Of a stretch of DNA of 17,385 bases, positions 6,094-14,075 are shown in pieces. Made by a program: the position numbers and the translations under genes. Location: the NCBI GenBank assembly GCA_016928975.1, contig JAFGJR010000268.1, positions 1 through 17,385 of the forward strand, read 5' to 3'. The notes under the pieces are model-generated. The model saw only the letters and a program-made list of their open reading frames with translations, did not search any database and was not told the origin of the DNA. The stretch is from Sedimentisphaerales bacterium. Lineage in GTDB: Bacteria > Planctomycetota > Phycisphaerae > Sedimentisphaerales > SG8-4. Positions within the stretch are counted from its first letter, which is position 1. Every line of letters starts with the position of its first letter.

Positions 6094-7347
6094 TCATTTG
6101 ACAGTGACCGAATCTACGGGGCCGGTGAAGCCGGCCATGTCATATAGTTGTTTGCTCACATCAACGCCGGGGGACTTACGAGCCGGGGCATCGGGTGCGG
6201 CGGGGCGCGACGCGGCTGTCACCGCGGACGCGGTCCCTGCGATCTGGTTCGGAGTCTGAGCCGCTGTCGACGTCGCGGACGGCGCCCGGCGAATCCTCTC
6301 AAACAGGCTTTCGGGGACCTTCCTCCTCTGGAGCAGCGACGGGCTGTATCGGTAGCCCGAGGCGCTCACCACCGCCTCGCCCTTGCCCTCCGTAATGCCG
6401 GTGGCAATGCCGCCGAACAGCGACGCCGACCAGATCGACTGGCTGTAGCCGTAGGAGGCGGTGGGGAAGCTCGTGTTCGTCCCCACGGTCACACCCTTCA
6501 TGCCGCCGGAGACCAGCAGCACGTCCACGTCCCACGGGAGCGTGTCGGCGACTGCGACGCTGTACGCCTGGTCCCAGTTGCGGTCGTACTTGCCCTCGAC
6601 GCTCACGCGTCCGACGTAGGCGTAGCCTGCCTCCTTGAGGAGCTGGGGATCGACATAGCTGTCGATGAACACGACCAGGGGCTTTCCGCGCGGGCGCGGG
6701 TCTTGCACGAGGGAATTGGCGACCTCGAAACCGCGGGCACGATGTGTGTAGTCCGGCCCTCCGAACAGCGCCACGACGCCGTACATCATGCCCTCGAGCA
6801 TCCCCAGGATACCATCCGGGGGGATGGAGCCGAGCATCTTGCGCAGCTCCCGCGTGTCGTCGCGATTCGATGGATCGAACGTCCGCTGGTAGGCGCCGTC
6901 GCTGCCCGCCGGCCCGTTCGGGAAGAAGGCGTTGATCGTGCCCCAGCCTCCGTGGTTCCAGATGGGCAGGTACGGCGGGTACGTCGTCATCGGAGCCGTG
7001 CGGTTGGCGTACTTGGAGATCGACGTCGTATCGATGTCCACCACCGCCGCCGAGTCGCCGTCGCTCCAGGCGACCCCGGTGCCACCCTCAGCGGTGGAAG
7101 TGGACCAGCCGATCCCTTCGCCGCCCGTGGCCGTCGCGCTGGAGTAGCTGATGCCGTTGCCACCCTGGGCCGTGGCGGTGTTATCACCGACGACCGCCGT
7201 CGAGACCGAGTCCGCGTTGCCCCCGCCGACGGCCGTGGAGGTCTGTGACTGGGTATTTTGGACATTGTTTGTGTTGGTTTGCTGGCTCGACGCCGTGGCG
7301 GCGATCAGCACGACAGGAATCAGTGTGGCTGCGATTCTTTTCATCAT
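6094..7347 (-). CDS. Secreted protein with 13-residue Gly/Ser/Thr repeats and an unknown C-terminal domain
   Basis: This 417-residue exported protein opens the leftward cluster. AAGGAG lies just upstream of the ATG at 7347, with a second ATG immediately after it. A signal peptide (1-20) is followed by an Asn/Gln/Thr-rich stretch (TNTNNVQNTQSQTS). Low-complexity repeats of 13 residues follow (about 41-100) and look beta-solenoid-like. Residues 110-350 form an apparently globular domain I do not recognise, with strands such as GKPLVVFIDSY and DVDVLLVSGG and a SLFGGIATGITEGKGEAVV segment. A Pro/Ala/Thr-rich linker follows. The C-terminus SKQLYDMAGFTGPVDSVTVK may be an anchor or recognition tail. 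It is about twice the size of the other cluster members and could be their organiser, assembly factor or surface anchor. That role is inferred from position and composition only. Confidence 0.82.
   Translation of the reverse strand: MMKRIAATLIPVVLIAATASSQQTNTNNVQNTQSQTSTAVGGGNADSVSTAVVGDNTATAQGGNGISYSSATATGGEGIGWSTSTAEGGTGVAWSDGDSAAVVDIDTTSISKYANRTAPMTTYPPYLPIWNHGGWGTINAFFPNGPAGSDGAYQRTFDPSNRDDTRELRKMLGSIPPDGILGMLEGMMYGVVALFGGPDYTHRARGFEVANSLVQDPRPRGKPLVVFIDSYVDPQLLKEAGYAYVGRVSVEGKYDRNWDQAYSVAVADTLPWDVDVLLVSGGMKGVTVGTNTSFPTASYGYSQSIWSASLFGGIATGITEGKGEAVVSASGYRYSPSLLQRRKVPESLFERIRRAPSATSTAAQTPNQIAGTASAVTAASRPAAPDAPARKSPGVDVSKQLYDMAGFTGPVDSVTVK
7048..7164 (-). repeat. Three tandem 13-residue coding repeats
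   Basis: Residues 62-74, 75-87 and 88-100 of the 417-aa protein read GGNGISYSSATAT, GGEGIGWSTSTAE and GGTGVAWSDGDSA. A related unit, GGGNADSVSTAVV, lies at 41-53, separated by an 8-residue partial unit. The consensus GGxGhxaSxxTAx has a Gly turn followed by alternating small/polar residues, as expected for short beta-strands stacked in a solenoid or amyloid-like sheet. Confidence 0.75.
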
Positions 7348-7397
7348 CGTTCTCCTTAACCGCGACTGCGAATCCATTCCGCGCAGAGCCCCCCTGG

Positions 7398-7422
7398 ACA
7401 CCCTCCCGGATCGGGCGGGTGT
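7398..7422 (-). promoter_or_regulatory. Leader hairpin 1 upstream of the secreted cluster
   Basis: ACACCC (7398-7403) pairs with GGGTGT (7417-7422). After one mismatch, CCCG (7405-7408) pairs with CGGG (7412-7415) around a 3-nt loop. On the transcript this stem lies about 50 nt before the start codon at 7347. Confidence 0.45.
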
Positions 7423-7440
7423 GCGGTTCCCGGGTTTCTC

Positions 7441-7470
7441 CGTTCCCGGACCATCCCCGGTCCCGGAACG
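7441..7470 (-). promoter_or_regulatory. Leader hairpin 2 upstream of the secreted cluster
   Basis: The 12-nt arms CGTTCCCGGACC and GGTCCCGGAACG pair except for one central C-C mismatch, around an ATCCCC loop. With the neighbouring stem at 7398-7422, this gives a folded leader directly upstream of the first cluster gene. No U-tract follows, so a processing or translational-control element is more likely than a terminator. Confidence 0.5.
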
Positions 7471-7846
7471 CTATGCGTACGGAGACACTCCTCCTCGTTG
7501 GGATAACACCTGCGGAACACCCTCCAAGCGTTTACGCTGTGTTGCGTCCCCGGCGGCCGTCCTCCAGACGTGCCGCCTCATACCGTATTGTCAGGCATCG
7601 ATTGCGCCTCTGCCGCCGGTCGACCTGCATCGGCGCGGCGCAACCGATTCACAGGGAAAGCTCAGGATGACATGCGCGTCCGGCCGAGGTCGGCCGAGCG
7701 TCCACAGAAAGCCGGCAGAGCTGCCGATTGGAGGGGGCGGCAATACCGATCCGTGTTAATAGCGCATACGCAGCATCCATGCTCTTACCCTATTAACCCC
7801 ACACCGTATGACCGCATTTGTGAAGAACTTACATGTTGCAGGGCTA

Positions 7847-7874
7847 AGTGTAGCGACATTTACCGCTTTGTCAA
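7847..7874 (-). promoter_or_regulatory. Sigma-70 promoter driving the secreted cluster
   Basis: On the - strand a perfect TTGACA (7869-7874) is followed after 16 nt by TACACT (7847-7852), in an AT-rich pocket of otherwise GC-rich DNA. Transcription would start near 7840, giving a leader of roughly 490 nt before the ATG at 7347. I find no gene in 7348-7846. Apart from the two hairpins, the leader shows nothing recognisable. Confidence 0.6.
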
Positions 7875-7952
7875 GCGCAAACTGCGCCGGTGACCCGAAT
7901 TTTTTGTACAGAATGGAAACGAAGGCAGCCCCTGCCCGTCGCCTTGCCTATG

Positions 7953-8033
7953 TCTGACGAGCCGAGCAGACTTGACGAGAATTCCCGGGGAGCCCCGGCG
8001 TTTCGTGGAGAAACCGCCGCTTCTGACGAGCCG
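7953..8033. repeat. 12-bp direct repeat pair and a short hairpin
   Basis: TCTGACGAGCCG occurs at 7953-7964 and again at 8022-8033. Between them CCGGGG-AG-CCCCGG (7985-7998) forms a compact palindrome. This sits between the fucosidase stop (8054) and the cluster promoter. It might be a terminator for the fucosidase transcript or a binding region, but no U-tract is present. Confidence 0.35.
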
Positions 8034-8053
8034 CTTCAATGTCCACCCTGGCT

Positions 8054-10042
8054 CTATCCCTTGGTCGCGGTGAGCGTGACCTGGCGCAGGTTGACGGCTT
8101 TCCAGGTCCCCGGATCGCCCGGGCGGACGCTCACAACTTGCTCGCCGGTCTGCTTGATCTCCAGCGTGCCGACGTCGATCTCCTGGAACTTGTCCCAGGC
8201 GCCGGTCTGCGGCACAGTCGCGGTCAGCTTCCAGCCGGCGGCCTCGACCGTCAGTGATGAGCCAGCATCGATCGTGGCGCAGACCGCTGTGACCTTGAAC
8301 TTCCCCGGCTGCTTGATGTTCACCTTCCACGACGCCCAGTCCTTGGGGTCGTCCCAGAATCCGATGTTGAGCTGGCCGCCCCGGGTTTCCTCCCGCAGGC
8401 TGCCATGCAGGTCCACCGCGTCCGGAGCGAGCGCGTATTTGCCGGAGGCGTCGGGCTGGACGACTGGACTGGCGGTCGGTACCGCCTGCTCGGGCTTGAA
8501 GCCGCGAAGGTCCTCACCAGTGATTTTGAACGCCACCGCATAATCGCACGGCTTCTGGGACGGCAGTTGAATCGTCAGGCCGTTGTCGTCGTGCGTCCAC
8601 TTGAGTCGGCTCGGACTGCCCAACAGCGTCACGTCGGTGATCCTGCCCGTCACGCCGGGCAGCCTGGCCAGCGAACGGATCGTTACCTGCTCTTCCGCGG
8701 GCCAGCCCATGATGAACGCGTAGAGCGTATCATCGCCCTTGGTCGTGAAGCGAATATCCTTGGCTGTATAGGCGAAGTCCTCCCGGAAGTTGCCGCCCCT
8801 GGCGCGGATCGGCCCCTCGCCGTGAATGAGCCAGGGCCGCGTGCCGTAGATGCCCTCGCCGTTGATGGCGATCCAGTCCGCCATCTGGTCGAGAATCTGC
8901 TCGGCCTCCGGGTCGAGCGAGCCGTCCGGCCGCTGCACGACGTTGATCAGCAGGTTGCCGTTCTTGCTGACGATGTCCACGAGCATGTGGATCACCCAGT
9001 CGGCGCCGCGATACTCCCAGTTCTTGTTGTAGTACCAGTCGCCGATGGAGGTGTCGGTCTGCCAGGGCGTCGGGCGGATGCCGGGCATGACGCCGCGCTC
9101 CAGATCGTCGATCCACATGCCCTTGGATTCCTGCTTGCAGGTGTAAACGACCTCCGGCCCGCCGCCGTGCCGGGCCGCGTCGGCGTTGTAGAAGTGCGCG
9201 ATCAGGCTGCGCCCCACCTCGTTGCCGAACGGCACGCCGCCGTCCGTGTACAGCAGGTCCGGGTGATACACGTCCACCAGCTCCCTGATCCGGTCGAACC
9301 ACTGCTGCTGCCAGCGCGGGTTCGTGCTGTACCACGTTTTGTCGTTCGGGTCGGCGGGAAAGTGGTATAGGTCCTGCCACTGTGGGTCCGCCCCATCGTA
9401 CGGGACGCCCGCCTTCGGACCGGTCTTGTCCGATTTGTGGCTGTCCTGGAACCAGGTGAAGCTGGCGCCGAGGTGCTCGGAGACGCCGAAGTAGAGTCCC
9501 TGCTTCTTCGCCGCCTTCTGCCAGTCGCCGACGACGTCGCGTTTCGGGCCCATCTGCACGGCGTTCCATTTGTGCAGCTTCGAGTCCCACAGGTAGAAGT
9601 TGTCGTGATGCGAGCCCATGCTGACGAAGTAGCGGGCGCCGGCCTTCTTGTACAGCGCCATCAGCCGGTCCGGGTCCCACTTCTCCGCCTTCCACAGCGG
9701 GATGATGTCCTTGTAGCCGTGCGTGGAGGGGTGGCCGTAGGTCTCGAGGTGATGCTGGTACTGCCGATGTCCCTGGACGTACATGTGCCTGGCGTACCAG
9801 TCGCCCATCATGGGCACCGCCTGGGGGCCCCAGTGCGCCCACATGCCAAGCTTGGCGTCGCGGAACCACTCGGGGCACTGGTATTGCGCGAACGACTCAG
9901 ACTCCGGCCGGAACGGCCCCGGCGCGATGGGCAGGTTCAGCTTGATCTGGCCCTGTCCCGCCGCCCACAGGGTCCCTACCACCAACACACCGACCATCGT
10001 CAGTACAAGCAATCGCAATCGAATGACGCTCACGTCTCTCAT
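8054..10042 (-). CDS. Secreted GH29 alpha-L-fucosidase-like glycoside hydrolase
   Basis: This 662-residue exported enzyme of glycoside hydrolase family 29 removes alpha-L-fucose from glycans by a retaining mechanism. The ATG at 10042 was chosen over one 19 codons upstream because it is preceded by GAAAGGAAAG and gives a proper signal peptide (residues 5-28, LLVLTMVGVLVVGTLWAAG). GH29 hallmarks are WFRDAKLGMWAHWG (59-72), YFVSMGSHHDNFYLWDS and LLYTDGG, whose Asp (D267) is the predicted nucleophile. After the barrel and a beta-sandwich, residues from about 540 form an extra C-terminal beta-rich domain. That domain resembles a carbohydrate-binding module (SLREETRGGQLNIGFWDD, GKFKVTA, WKAVNLRQVTL). 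The acid/base residue is not assigned. It is probably periplasmic or extracellular, for sulfated fucan or mucin breakdown. The preceding ftsK gene is 216 nt away, so it likely has its own promoter. Confidence 0.9.
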   Translation of the reverse strand: MRDVSVIRLRLLVLTMVGVLVVGTLWAAGQGQIKLNLPIAPGPFRPESESFAQYQCPEWFRDAKLGMWAHWGPQAVPMMGDWYARHMYVQGHRQYQHHLETYGHPSTHGYKDIIPLWKAEKWDPDRLMALYKKAGARYFVSMGSHHDNFYLWDSKLHKWNAVQMGPKRDVVGDWQKAAKKQGLYFGVSEHLGASFTWFQDSHKSDKTGPKAGVPYDGADPQWQDLYHFPADPNDKTWYSTNPRWQQQWFDRIRELVDVYHPDLLYTDGGVPFGNEVGRSLIAHFYNADAARHGGGPEVVYTCKQESKGMWIDDLERGVMPGIRPTPWQTDTSIGDWYYNKNWEYRGADWVIHMLVDIVSKNGNLLINVVQRPDGSLDPEAEQILDQMADWIAINGEGIYGTRPWLIHGEGPIRARGGNFREDFAYTAKDIRFTTKGDDTLYAFIMGWPAEEQVTIRSLARLPGVTGRITDVTLLGSPSRLKWTHDDNGLTIQLPSQKPCDYAVAFKITGEDLRGFKPEQAVPTASPVVQPDASGKYALAPDAVDLHGSLREETRGGQLNIGFWDDPKDWASWKVNIKQPGKFKVTAVCATIDAGSSLTVEAAGWKLTATVPQTGAWDKFQEIDVGTLEIKQTGEQVVSVRPGDPGTWKAVNLRQVTLTATKG

Positions 10043-10184
10043 GTCGCTTTCCTTTCTCGGCCGCATAGTCACAGGACGCGCAAAATGCGGCAGGACCACA
10101 TCTCGTCACGCCATGAGCCTAACCGCGCCCCTTCTCAGGATCAAGGGCCTAAGCCATGAAAGGACTGGACATAACGAGTGGCGC

Positions 10185-10216
10185 CGGGAGCGTCTTGTGG
10201 TCCCTCTCGGCTCCCG
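10185..10216 (-). terminator. Hairpin downstream of ftsK
   Basis: CGGGAGC (10185-10191) pairs perfectly with GCTCCCG (10210-10216), 43 nt after the ftsK stop on the - strand. It lacks a clear U-tract, so rho-independent termination is uncertain. It separates ftsK from the fucosidase gene. Confidence 0.35.
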
Positions 10217-10258
10217 CGTCTTTGCAGTGAATGGCTTCTCACTACGGGCCGGTCGGGC

Positions 10259-12727
10259 CTACTCATCCTCGTCGTCCGTGTCGGTCGAGACGTAGCCCTG
10301 TTGACCTTCGGTGGCGTAGGCCCTCTCCGGAGGCCCGGACTCTGACTCGTCCTCGTCGGCCAAGTCGGCGAAGCCTGCCTCCGCGTCCTTGTTCATCTGG
10401 TCACGCACGCTCTCGTATTCCTCGAGTGTCATGAGGACCTCGCGGGCCTGGCTGCCTTTGTACTCGCCGAGGATGCCGGCGGCGGCCATCATCTCGATGA
10501 TCCGTGACGCGCGGGCGTAGCCGACGCTCAGCCGCCGCTGCAACAGCGAGACGCTGCCTCGCTTGCTCTCCAGCACGACGCGGACCGCCTCATCGAACAG
10601 ATCATCCCGCGGCATATCGGCGGCGTCCACTTTCCGCAACTGCGTCAGCTCCGGATGGAATTGCGGCTCGGCCACCTCCTTGAGGTGCTTGACGATCCGC
10701 TTGATCTCGCCCTCGTCGAGGAAGGTGCCCTGGGCTCTGATCAGGTCGCTCGTGCCGGGCTTGAGGAAGAGCATGTCGCCCTCGCCGAGCAGGGTCTCGG
10801 CGCCGTTCTGGTCGAGAATGATGCGGCTGTCCATGCGTGCGGCCACGCGGAACCCCACGCGGCACGGCATGTTCGATTTGATCAGGCCGGTCACGACCGT
10901 CGCCTGCGGCCTCTGCGTCGCCAGGACGATGTGAATGCCGATGGCCCGGCTCTTCTGCGCCAGGCGGACGATGTAGGCCTCGATCTCCTTGGAGGCCGTC
11001 ATCATCAGGTCGGCCAGCTCGTCGATGATGATCACGATATAGGGCAGCTTCTTGGGGATCTTCGCCTCCTCCTCCGGCGTGCTCGGATTGAAGCGGGCGA
11101 TGATCTCCTCCCCGCCGAGCTTGTTGTACTCCGTGATATTCTTGACCCTCGCCTCGGCCAGCAGGGCGTAGCGCTCGTCCATCTTCACCGTCGCCCACTC
11201 CAGAATCTGCACCGCCGTCTGCGTCTCCGTCACGATCGGGCACATCAGGTGCGGCACGGTATTGAAAGCGGTCATTTCTACCATTTTCGGATCTATTAAG
11301 ATCACTTTTACGTCGTCCGGCCGCTTGGTCATCAGGATGCCCACGATGATCGTATTGATGCACACGCTTTTGCCGCTTCCGGTGGTGCCGGCGATCAACA
11401 GGTGCGGCATCTTCGTCAGGTCCGAGACCAGCGCCTCGCCCGAGGAGTCCTTGCCCAGGAACAGCGGAATCTGCATCTTGCCCGGCGCATTGCCCGCCAG
11501 GTCCATCATGTTGCGCATGCGGACCTTTTCCTTCTCATTGTTGGGCACCTCGATGCCGATCGTATGCTTGCCGGGGATGGGAGCCACGACGCGGACCGCG
11601 CCGGCGCCCAGCGCCCGGGCAATATCGTTGGACAAGTTGGAAATCTGGCTGACCTTGACGCCCGCGGCAAGCTCCAGCTCGAACATCGTCACGACCGGTC
11701 CCGTCTCGGTGGCGACCACGCGCGCGTTGATGTTGAACTCCCCGAGCAGCTTCTCGAGGTCGGTGGCCTTGGATTTGACCACTTTCTCCTGTAGAGCGGC
11801 GTACCCGTACTCGCCCTCCGCCAGAAGCTCCAGGGGCGGCAACGTGTAGTCATCATACGAGGGCTGGACAAACGCCGGCGGCTCGCGTCTCTCCGTGGGA
11901 GCCTTGACCTCGGCCCCCTCGGACTTCTTGACCGGCGCGGGCTCCGACGCCTCCACAAGCTCCTCTTCCGCGCGCAGCTCGTCCGCCTGCGGTGACACAT
12001 ACCGCGCCGGCGGCAGGGCCGGGGCAGGCTCACGACGAGTGCCGGTGGCGAGACCCTTTTGCCGGGCACTGAGCCTCTGCCAGATCTCGCCGAGGGCCTC
12101 GGAATTCTCCTTGGCCACCGCCCAGGCCGGGATCAGCGCGCCCACGAGCCTTCGCACCGCCAGCCCCCCGGCGGCGAACAGGCCCACGATCAGGCTGTCA
12201 GCCAGCAACGCCAACCCGACCACCCAGGTGGCCACGACGAGGATGAACGTGCCGAGCGTGGCGAAGTTGGCCCGGAGGAAAGCCGACGCGGAGACGCCGA
12301 GCACGCCGCCAGAGCCCATCGGGAACGTGTACACCCTGTGCGGCCAGAAGCTATTGAACGTGCAGGAAGCAGCCACCGTCAACAGGATCAGCCCGATGAC
12401 GCGAAAGACCGGCTGGCCCACCGGCCGCCGCACCAGCTTCGCAACACAGTAGCACAGGGTCGCGATCAAGAGAATGTACGCACCGGGACCGATGTAGTAC
12501 ATCAGGTAGTAAGCGGAGAAAGCGCCGATCGACCCGCACCAGTTCGCCGGTGGCTCATTGTGTGGATGAGCATACCGGCTCGGCCAGTCCGCGATATTGA
12601 AGCTCAGGCAACTGAACAGCAGCACGAGGCAAATCCCTATGGCAAGGCACAGCAACGCCGACCTTGCCCCGGCCCCCAAAGCCCCTTGCCCCAGCCGCTT
12701 GCCGTGCGATCGTTTTGTCCTTTTCAC
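10259..12727 (-). CDS. ftsK: FtsK/SpoIIIE-type DNA translocase
   Basis: This 822-residue septal DNA pump clears chromosomes from the division site and delivers dif for XerCD resolution. The N-terminus has about four membrane segments (roughly residues 20-42, 56-80, 105-122 and 150-185). A variable Pro/Glu-rich linker follows, then the alpha-beta motor starting near YDDYTLPPLELL. Walker A is GTTGSGKS with K453. Walker B is IVIIIDELAD with D569/E570. The C-terminal winged-helix gamma domain, which reads KOPS-like sequences, contains SVSLLQRRLSVGYARASRI. An acidic tail (DEDESESG, DTDDEDE) is unusual. The start is a GTG at 12727 with GGGAG 7 nt upstream, since no in-frame ATG fits. The length is typical of the family. 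Confidence 0.95.
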   Translation of the reverse strand: MKRTKRSHGKRLGQGALGAGARSALLCLAIGICLVLLFSCLSFNIADWPSRYAHPHNEPPANWCGSIGAFSAYYLMYYIGPGAYILLIATLCYCVAKLVRRPVGQPVFRVIGLILLTVAASCTFNSFWPHRVYTFPMGSGGVLGVSASAFLRANFATLGTFILVVATWVVGLALLADSLIVGLFAAGGLAVRRLVGALIPAWAVAKENSEALGEIWQRLSARQKGLATGTRREPAPALPPARYVSPQADELRAEEELVEASEPAPVKKSEGAEVKAPTERREPPAFVQPSYDDYTLPPLELLAEGEYGYAALQEKVVKSKATDLEKLLGEFNINARVVATETGPVVTMFELELAAGVKVSQISNLSNDIARALGAGAVRVVAPIPGKHTIGIEVPNNEKEKVRMRNMMDLAGNAPGKMQIPLFLGKDSSGEALVSDLTKMPHLLIAGTTGSGKSVCINTIIVGILMTKRPDDVKVILIDPKMVEMTAFNTVPHLMCPIVTETQTAVQILEWATVKMDERYALLAEARVKNITEYNKLGGEEIIARFNPSTPEEEAKIPKKLPYIVIIIDELADLMMTASKEIEAYIVRLAQKSRAIGIHIVLATQRPQATVVTGLIKSNMPCRVGFRVAARMDSRIILDQNGAETLLGEGDMLFLKPGTSDLIRAQGTFLDEGEIKRIVKHLKEVAEPQFHPELTQLRKVDAADMPRDDLFDEAVRVVLESKRGSVSLLQRRLSVGYARASRIIEMMAAAGILGEYKGSQAREVLMTLEEYESVRDQMNKDAEAGFADLADEDESESGPPERAYATEGQQGYVSTDTDDEDE

Positions 12728-12788
12728 AACACAACTCCCATGCTACGTCCTATAATAGCCGCCTTCAAGATGTCGGCACCCTGTCCGT

Positions 12789-12803
12789 CCAGTGCCTCAC
12801 TGG
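12789..12803. promoter_or_regulatory. Perfect 6-bp palindrome upstream of ftsK
   Basis: CCAGTG-CCT-CACTGG lies about 62 nt upstream of the ftsK start, in an AT-richer stretch that probably holds its promoter. It could be an operator. No regulator is known. Confidence 0.3.
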
Positions 12804-13155
12804 GGTCTATATCGGCAAGCCGGCCCCCTTTTCTATATTATTAGACGGTATGGTTTCGGCCCCTCCGCCCTGCCAATCCCGCCTCCCCCGTTCGTAGTGC
12901 CGCCGCAAGGCGTCTCACCGAGAAGTCGTCGCCCGCAAATTGGCTTTGTTTGCACACTTCGCTCCGTGCCTGAATTCTCCGGCATACCATGCCCACTCTC
13001 CCGATTGGCTTTGTCTGTCACAACGGTCACGATCTGCATCCTTCTCTCATAACCTCTTTCCTGAGCATCACTTGGCGTCTGCACGGCCCCTCCCGTCAGT
13101 GCGAAATTGGCTTTGTTCCGCAGACTTTTCCGCGCACCTGCCGATCTCCATGTAG

Positions 13156-13197
13156 CCCAGCCGCCCTCGGCTGGGATCACCCCCGAGGGCGGGGGTG
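13156..13197. repeat. REP-like twin hairpin
   Basis: Two adjacent perfect stems lie here. CCCAGCCG-CCCT-CGGCTGGG (13156-13175) is followed two bases later by CACCCCCG-AGGG-CGGGGGTG (13178-13197). Two GC-rich stem-loops with 4-nt loops side by side look like a REP/BIME or a small non-autonomous mobile element. They sit between the third and fourth copies of the 18-bp repeat. Confidence 0.65.
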
Positions 13198-13240
13198 CCA
13201 CCTGCCACCTCCCCAATTGGCTTTGTTTCGCACACTCGCG

Positions 13241-13504
13241 CCGTCCTTCAATCCGCATTCCGCAATCCCCAATCCGACCCCCGCCCCAAGATTGGCTTTG
13301 TTTCGCACACTTTGCCCCGCGTCTGAATCGCTCCGCACGCCATCCCTACCCTCCCGCCCCCCCATCTTGCCGAACTTTGGCTTTGTTTCGCACGATCCGC
13401 CCCAGGTTGCCTGCTCCGTGTCCATTGGGAATTGGCTTTGTTTCGCACGACCCGCCCATGATTGCCATGGCAGGTATCCGTCCTTCAATCCGCATTCCGC
13501 AATC
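13241..13504. repeat. Exact 27-bp direct repeat pair
   Basis: The same 27 bp, CCGTCCTTCAATCC followed by GCATTCCGCAATC, occur at 13241-13267 and 13478-13504. Shorter derivatives (TCAATCCGCAATCC) appear near 13532 and 14344. The repeats are dispersed boilerplate, not coding. Confidence 0.7.
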
Positions 13505-13505
13505 A

Positions 13506-13534
13506 TGTCATTGCGAGCCCAGCGCGGCAACCTC
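13506..13534. repeat. CATTGCGAG-type dispersed repeat
   Basis: TGTCATTGCGAGCCCAGCGC and the following GGCAACC match the widespread CATTGCGAGCGNAGCGNGGCAA class of short bacterial dispersed repeats. It is a single copy here, within the repeat tract. Confidence 0.55.
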
Positions 13535-13918
13535 AATCCGCAATCCGAAGGCCCCCGGCCCCGAAATTGGCTTTGTTTCGCGTGCTGGACCTCGTTCGTA
13601 GTGATGCCGCAAGGCGTTCTGCGCCGACGTCGTCTCGGCCTTGTCCGTCTCCGAAGATTGGCTTTCTTTCGCACGGTGCCGCACGATTCCATCGTTCCAC
13701 GGAGCCTTCGTCGTTGTCTCGTGTTTCGCTATCCGGATTTCAAAGTTACCCAACGTGTATGGTAAATCCACCATACATCCGTGTCAACAGAAATACCCGC
13801 AGAATGTGACTTCTTCTCTAACGAAACCCGAAGAAGAGATCTCCGCCGCACAGGACGCAGGGGGTCGCGGAGCAAGGCGGAACCGCAGATTTCGCCGATC
13901 GTCACAGATTCCCAGCCT

Positions 13919-13944
13919 GTCATTCCTGCGAAAGCAGGAATCCA
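13919..13944. repeat. dRS3-like palindromic repeat, copy 1
   Basis: ATTCCTGCGAAAGCAGGAAT (13922-13941) is an inverted repeat around GCGAAAGC, flanked by GTC and CCA. It differs from copy 2 by a compensating C-to-T and G-to-A pair, so the stem is preserved. Confidence 0.7.
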
Positions 13945-14075
13945 TCTCCCCACAACCATCAACTGACAACCGACGACTCTCCCTCAACCGCCGATGAACG
14001 CAGGTATTGAAACCGCGAAGGCCTGCCCTCGACCTGATCGGGGGACGCGAACCACGCGAAAACTATACTGCTCAC

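Larger units (their letters stand above)
12889..13618. repeat. Pair of TTCGTAGT-type dispersed repeats
   Basis: CGTTCGTAGTG is followed by a 2-nt variable position and GCCGCAAGGCGT, at 12889-12914 and again at 13593-13618 in the same orientation. Each contains a small GCCG/CGGC-like inverted repeat. They are interleaved with the main repeat array, which suggests repeated insertion or shuffling of short elements. Confidence 0.6.
12939..13676. repeat. Array of nine ATTGGCTTTGTTTCGCAC repeats
   Basis: Nine same-orientation copies start at 12939, 13004, 13106, 13216, 13291, 13375, 13431, 13566 and 13657. The copies from 13216 to 13566 match the 18-bp consensus best (that at 13375 differs at its first bases, that at 13566 at its last), and those at 12939, 13004, 13106 and 13657 carry a few changes. 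Spacing is irregular, 56-135 bp, and the spacers are unrelated to one another, so this is not a CRISPR. Conceptual translations give recurrent nonsense strings such as NWLCFA or KQSQF in all frames, so the open frames here are not genes. I associate such repeats with Phycisphaerae-like planctomycete genomes, from memory only. The function is unknown. Confidence 0.85.

Noticed and set aside
6148..7248. 366-aa + strand open frame
   Set aside because: It is antisense to the repeat-bearing secreted protein, Arg/Ala/Gly-biased as expected of a shadow frame, and has no start signals.
7890..7910. T-rich run (ATTTTTTG) as an intrinsic terminator
   Set aside because: The T-run is on the + strand, where no gene precedes it, and there is no adjacent stem.
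8405..9370. 321-aa + strand open frame (and a 382-aa - strand frame at 8730-9878)
   Set aside because: Both overlap the GH29 gene in other frames. The GH29 frame carries the family motifs.
12939..13676. CRISPR array
   Set aside because: The repeats are only 18 bp, spacers vary from about 35 to 115 bp and contain other repeats, and no cas gene is present.
12833..13765. Several open frames of 70-260 aa on both strands in the repeat tract
   Set aside because: Their translations are repeated strings from the 18-bp repeat in every frame, without start signals or domains.
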